Source of the DNA: Candidatus Lambdaproteobacteria bacterium
GTDB taxonomy: Bacteria > SAR324 > NAC60-12
Assembly: GCA_012964265.1 (NCBI GenBank)
Contig: DTUH01000264.1
Span: forward strand, 1 to 7,808
DNA: 7,808 nucleotides
Direction of reading: 5' to 3'
Positions 5,136 through 7,808 of the stretch are shown piece by piece. Position numbers and translations under genes: made by a program. The notes under the pieces are model-generated. The model searched no databases. It had not been told where the DNA came from and saw nothing but the letters and a program-made list of their open reading frames with translations. Position 1 is the stretch's first letter. Each line of letters opens with the position of its first letter.

Positions 5136-6340
5136 AAATTTTTAAATCGGGTTCTCTGGAAGAAATACAAAGTTGGGTCTCCACACGAATTGAGACTAAG
5201 CAGTCATTCCGGATTTGCGGAAAAGGTACCCGTTTTGTGACTGCAAATTCCGGAAAAGCCGCAGCAAGGCCCCGCGACATCCTTTCTCTGCAAGAACTTA
5301 AGGCAAAGCGTTTTTTTGATCCGGAGGACATGGTCGTGGGTATTGAGGCAGGGATGAGCATCTGCGAACTACAGGAAATGCTTGCTGAACGAAATATGCT
5401 GCTGCCAGTTAATCCGTGGTTTCCGGATTCCTGTATGGGTTCCGTAGTTGCCTGCAACGATTTTGGTCCAAATCGTATGAACATGGGAGGACTTCGCGAC
5501 TGCATCATCGGGATCGAATACATAAACGGCAAAGGCGAAATTGTGCAAGCGGGTGGAAAGGTGGTCAAAAACGTTTCCGGATATGACCTGACTCGCATGA
5601 TGCTCGGAAGTCAAGGCGGATTGGGAGTAATCACAGCAGTAAATTTTAAGGTTATGCCTCGGCCTGTAGAAGCTCACGGAATGTTTGGAATTTTCAAAGC
5701 TGAAACATGGCTGCCGCAAATTGAAGAATTGCACAAACGCAGGATCCCTCTGGACTGGATTCAGGCAGCATCAACACAGGATTCAAACTGGATGTTAGGT
5801 TTGGGATATTCCGGAAACTTACTTAACCGGAACAGAATTGAAAATGAAATAAAAAATGTTTTTGGCAAAACTCTAGCTGTTTTAGCTGACGGCGATTTAT
5901 TTTCCGGACAAAAATTCACTCCCGGAGAAAACAGGTTTGAGGGTTTTTTGCTGTTGCTTCGTGATGCCTGGGAAATGGATGAATCAGATTTTCATGTTTT
6001 TGCAACATTGCCGACCGAAGAAATTTTACGCTTTCCTTTTGAACTTTTCCGGAAAGAAAATTTCAAAATGCTCATTCATCCAATAGGCGGTGACATTCAT
6101 TTTATGCACAAAACCAGCGACAGGAAAAAGCAGCTTCAACAGCTTGGAAAAATCAAATCCGCTCTCGTGCATCCTGACAGCAAACTGCGTTGGGTCGGCG
6201 GCAATCCTGAAAGCTCGTTTCAGGAACTGGGCAAATTTGGCGTTGCCAGCGGTTATGCATTGACTCAAAAACTTAAACGTCATTTGGATCCAGCCGAAGT
6301 GTTTTCCGCTGCCTACTACGATTCGGAGTTTGACGAATGA
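5132..6340 (+). CDS. glcE: Glycolate oxidase subunit GlcE (FAD-binding domain subunit)
   Basis: GlcE is the second FAD-fold subunit of the glycolate oxidase complex, needed for activity together with GlcD and GlcF. The first domain shows FRICGKGTRF at about 26-35, the DPEDMVV/AGMSICELQEML segment that fits the family's DPxxLVVxxxAGTxLxEL pattern, then GGLRDCIIGIEYINGKGE at 119-136. The strongest signature is KNVSGYDLTRMMLGSQGGLGVIT at 146-168, closely matching the usual K-N-V-A-G-Y-D-x-x-R-L-x-x-G-S-x-G-x-L-G-x-I-T, followed by KVMPRP. The C-terminal half is less conserved. At 402 residues it is somewhat longer than the roughly 350 of familiar GlcE proteins. It begins with ATG overlapping the glcD stop by four bases and ends the same way into glcF, so the three subunits should be made in fixed proportion. 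It is rich in the hexamer TCCGGA (eight copies), which here encodes Ser-Gly, Phe-Arg and Pro-Glu/Asp in different phases. Confidence 0.93.
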   Translation: MKIFKSGSLEEIQSWVSTRIETKQSFRICGKGTRFVTANSGKAAARPRDILSLQELKAKRFFDPEDMVVGIEAGMSICELQEMLAERNMLLPVNPWFPDSCMGSVVACNDFGPNRMNMGGLRDCIIGIEYINGKGEIVQAGGKVVKNVSGYDLTRMMLGSQGGLGVITAVNFKVMPRPVEAHGMFGIFKAETWLPQIEELHKRRIPLDWIQAASTQDSNWMLGLGYSGNLLNRNRIENEIKNVFGKTLAVLADGDLFSGQKFTPGENRFEGFLLLLRDAWEMDESDFHVFATLPTEEILRFPFELFRKENFKMLIHPIGGDIHFMHKTSDRKKQLQQLGKIKSALVHPDSKLRWVGGNPESSFQELGKFGVASGYALTQKLKRHLDPAEVFSAAYYDSEFDE

Positions 6341-7746
6341 GTTTTAACTTTTCACAAAAAACTGCGGTTTCGACCAAAGAACTTTTCCGCCAAGCGGAAT
6401 TTGACAACATTCTCAAATGCGTTCACTGCGGATTGTGTTTGGACAGTTGCCCAACATACAGGGAATTGGACGATGAAAAAGATTCTCCAAGGGGACGGCT
6501 TTATATAATGCGTGGACTGTGGGAAGGAGAACTGGAACTGGAACCATCAGTTATTGAACCGTTGAGTCGCTGCCTCGATTGCCGAGCCTGCGAAAGTGCC
6601 TGTCCGTCAGGAGTGCCTTACGGCGAATTGCTTGAAAAAACACGCGGCATAATTTTGGAAAATACTCCTCAAAGTTTGAAAGAAAAATTTTTGAGGAGAG
6701 TCTTGTTTAAAGGTTTGTTTCGCTCAGACAAACTGCTGATAACGGCAAGTTGGATTTTGAAAATCTATTCCGCAAGCGGGTTACCTAAACTAATTACAAA
6801 AACCATTGTTGGAAATTTTCTGCCGAAATCTTTTGTTTTTCAACAACACCTGCTTCCAGAATGTTCCGGAAAATCCTTCAAACGCAAATACGCTGATGAA
6901 ATTCTGCCTCCTTTTTTGCCTCCGGAAATAGAGGTAATTGATTCTCAAATCCAAAAGAAAAATTTAAGAGTCGCAATGTTTTCCGGATGTATTATGGATG
7001 TTTCGGAAACTGCTGTGCATGAATCGACACTGACTTTACTGCGTCATATTGGCTGTGAAGTCGTGGTTCCGGGCAATCAAGGATGCTGCGGTGCGTTGCA
7101 TGTGCACAGCGGCGATAGAAAAACCGCCCAGGAATTTGCTTTGAAAAATCTGGCCGCGTTTGAACCCCGTCATTTGGACGCGATCATCACGAATGCAGCG
7201 GGCTGCGGCGCGCAGCTTCAGGAATATCACCACCTTTTTTCTGAGACAAATCCGGAATCTGAAACAGGCGGAAAGTCCGCTGAGAATTGGATAAGCTTTG
7301 AAAATAAAATTGTTGATGTGCTGGAATTTCTTTCGCGCTTTCCGGAACTCTTGGAAAAACTTTCGTGGCGCAATGATGAAGACACTGTGCTTTATGATGC
7401 ACCATGTCACTTGATGCATGCCCAAAAAGTAGATGAAAATCCGCGTAAACTCTTAAATAATTTGCCGGGAGTGAGACTGGTGCCGCTCAATGAGTCCAAC
7501 TGGTGCTGTGGTTCTGCTGGTATTTACAACATTGTCCAACCGGAACTTTCGGGTGCAGTTTTGAACCGGAAAATCGAATCACTGCGGAAAACCCTGGTTT
7601 CCAACCCGAAAGCCACTACGATTGTCACCGGCAATCCCGGGTGTCTTTATCAAATACGAGCCGGAATCCGGAGTAATAATATAGATATTCGCATCATCCA
7701 CCCTGTAGTTTACCTGGCGGAACGTTTGAAAAAAAATGGCATCTAG
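6337..7746 (+). CDS. glcF: Glycolate oxidase iron-sulfur subunit GlcF
   Basis: GlcF is the electron-transfer subunit that takes electrons from the flavin subunits towards the membrane quinone pool. Two [4Fe-4S] ferredoxin motifs are complete: Cys28, 31, 34 and 38 (CVHCGLCLDSCP) and Cys79, 82, 85 and 89 (CLDCRACESACP). Two cysteine-rich CCG domains follow. The first has Cys218 (SGCIMD), Cys250-Cys251-Gly (QGCCGALHVHSGD) and Cys290 (AAGCG). The second has Cys357 (APCHLMHAQ), Cys390-Cys391-Gly (NWCCGSAGIY) and Cys436 (NPGCLYQI). CCG domains occur in GlcF, GlpC, LutA and heterodisulfide reductase HdrB and are thought to bind a further iron-sulfur centre. At 469 residues it is slightly longer than the roughly 400-residue GlcF proteins, because of the segment between the ferredoxin part and the first CCG domain (about 115-205). 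The ATG overlaps the glcE stop in ATGA. No terminator is visible in the 62 bases left after the stop. Confidence 0.95.
   Translation: MSFNFSQKTAVSTKELFRQAEFDNILKCVHCGLCLDSCPTYRELDDEKDSPRGRLYIMRGLWEGELELEPSVIEPLSRCLDCRACESACPSGVPYGELLEKTRGIILENTPQSLKEKFLRRVLFKGLFRSDKLLITASWILKIYSASGLPKLITKTIVGNFLPKSFVFQQHLLPECSGKSFKRKYADEILPPFLPPEIEVIDSQIQKKNLRVAMFSGCIMDVSETAVHESTLTLLRHIGCEVVVPGNQGCCGALHVHSGDRKTAQEFALKNLAAFEPRHLDAIITNAAGCGAQLQEYHHLFSETNPESETGGKSAENWISFENKIVDVLEFLSRFPELLEKLSWRNDEDTVLYDAPCHLMHAQKVDENPRKLLNNLPGVRLVPLNESNWCCGSAGIYNIVQPELSGAVLNRKIESLRKTLVSNPKATTIVTGNPGCLYQIRAGIRSNNIDIRIIHPVVYLAERLKKNGI
6665..6698. repeat. 9-bp inverted repeat inside glcF
   Basis: CTCCTCAAA (6665-6673) and TTTGAGGAG (6690-6698) are perfect complements around a 16-base loop. 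It lies in the poorly conserved stretch between the ferredoxin motifs and the first CCG domain. About one repeat of this quality is expected by chance in a window of this size, so no function is claimed. Confidence 0.3.
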
Positions 7747-7808
7747 GTCATTTCTCAAACACAGTTATCCGGACTATCTCAGTAATGTACGCAAATTCAG
7801 CACAATTT
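7736..7808 (+). CDS. Possible next gene of the operon, start overlapping glcF, 3' end outside window
   Basis: An ATG at 7736-7738, 11 bases upstream of the end of glcF and in another frame, opens a frame that stays open for 24 codons to the window edge. It reads MASRSFLKHSYPDYLSNVRK and on. The overlap resembles the tight packing at the two earlier junctions of the operon, so a fourth, translationally coupled gene is plausible. No clear Shine-Dalgarno site precedes it, only an A-rich stretch, and the sequence is too short to assign to a family. It does not resemble the start of GlcG or of a glycolate permease as I know them. Confidence 0.35.
   Translation, partial: MASRSFLKHSYPDYLSNVRKFSTI

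Noticed and set aside
5008..5598. A 196-codon minus-strand open frame across the glcD-glcE junction
   Set aside because: It lies wholly antisense to two strongly conserved genes, has no recognisable domain or ribosome binding site, and is a by-product of their codon usage.
7036..7425. Minus-strand open frames opposite the CCG domains of glcF
   Set aside because: The plus strand carries all expected cysteines, and the antisense frames show no family resemblance.

Overview
The window looks like an AT-rich Gram-negative (proteobacterial-type) chromosome. The support is a DUF3426-type envelope protein, a COG3146/DUF482 acyltransferase-fold protein, and a complete three-subunit glycolate oxidase operon with its own FCD-type GntR regulator. 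The mix would suit a marine or deltaproteobacteria-like lineage such as SAR324, but that placement is a weak guess from gene style and base composition. No rRNA, tRNA, CRISPR array or intact insertion sequence was seen.

Layout: (1) Bases 2-1861, plus strand: the 3' part of a single-pass membrane protein with a DUF3426-like C-terminal domain, followed with no gap by a DUF482/COG3146 protein. (2) Bases 1816-3317, minus strand: a FadR/LldR/GlcC-type regulator, and downstream of it a serine-recombinase homologue whose catalytic serine is replaced by asparagine. The recombinase tail overlaps the DUF482 gene tail by 46 bp, converging. (3) Bases 3318-3653: a 336-bp divergent control region. It holds a good minus-strand promoter, inverted repeats, a strong ribosome binding site for glcD, and a 51-codon open frame encoding a possible small single-pass membrane protein. 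(4) Bases 3654-7746, plus strand: glcD-glcE-glcF, each junction a 4-base ATGA overlap, so almost certainly one mRNA. An open frame starting inside the end of glcF (7736) may be a fourth gene.

Function: GlcD (FAD), GlcE (FAD-fold) and GlcF (two [4Fe-4S] clusters plus CCG domains) together oxidise glycolate, or a related 2-hydroxyacid such as D-lactate, and pass electrons towards the quinone pool. The divergent FCD regulator probably senses that acid or a related carboxylate.

The least ordinary parts are: the catalytically degenerate but intact recombinase homologue beside the regulator; the possible small membrane protein in the control region; a strong excess of the palindromic hexamer TCCGGA in the glc operon, occurring in all three codon phases; and a hairpin-encoded C-terminal tail on GlcD. 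I found no convincing wholly new multi-gene system; these are leads of differing strength.
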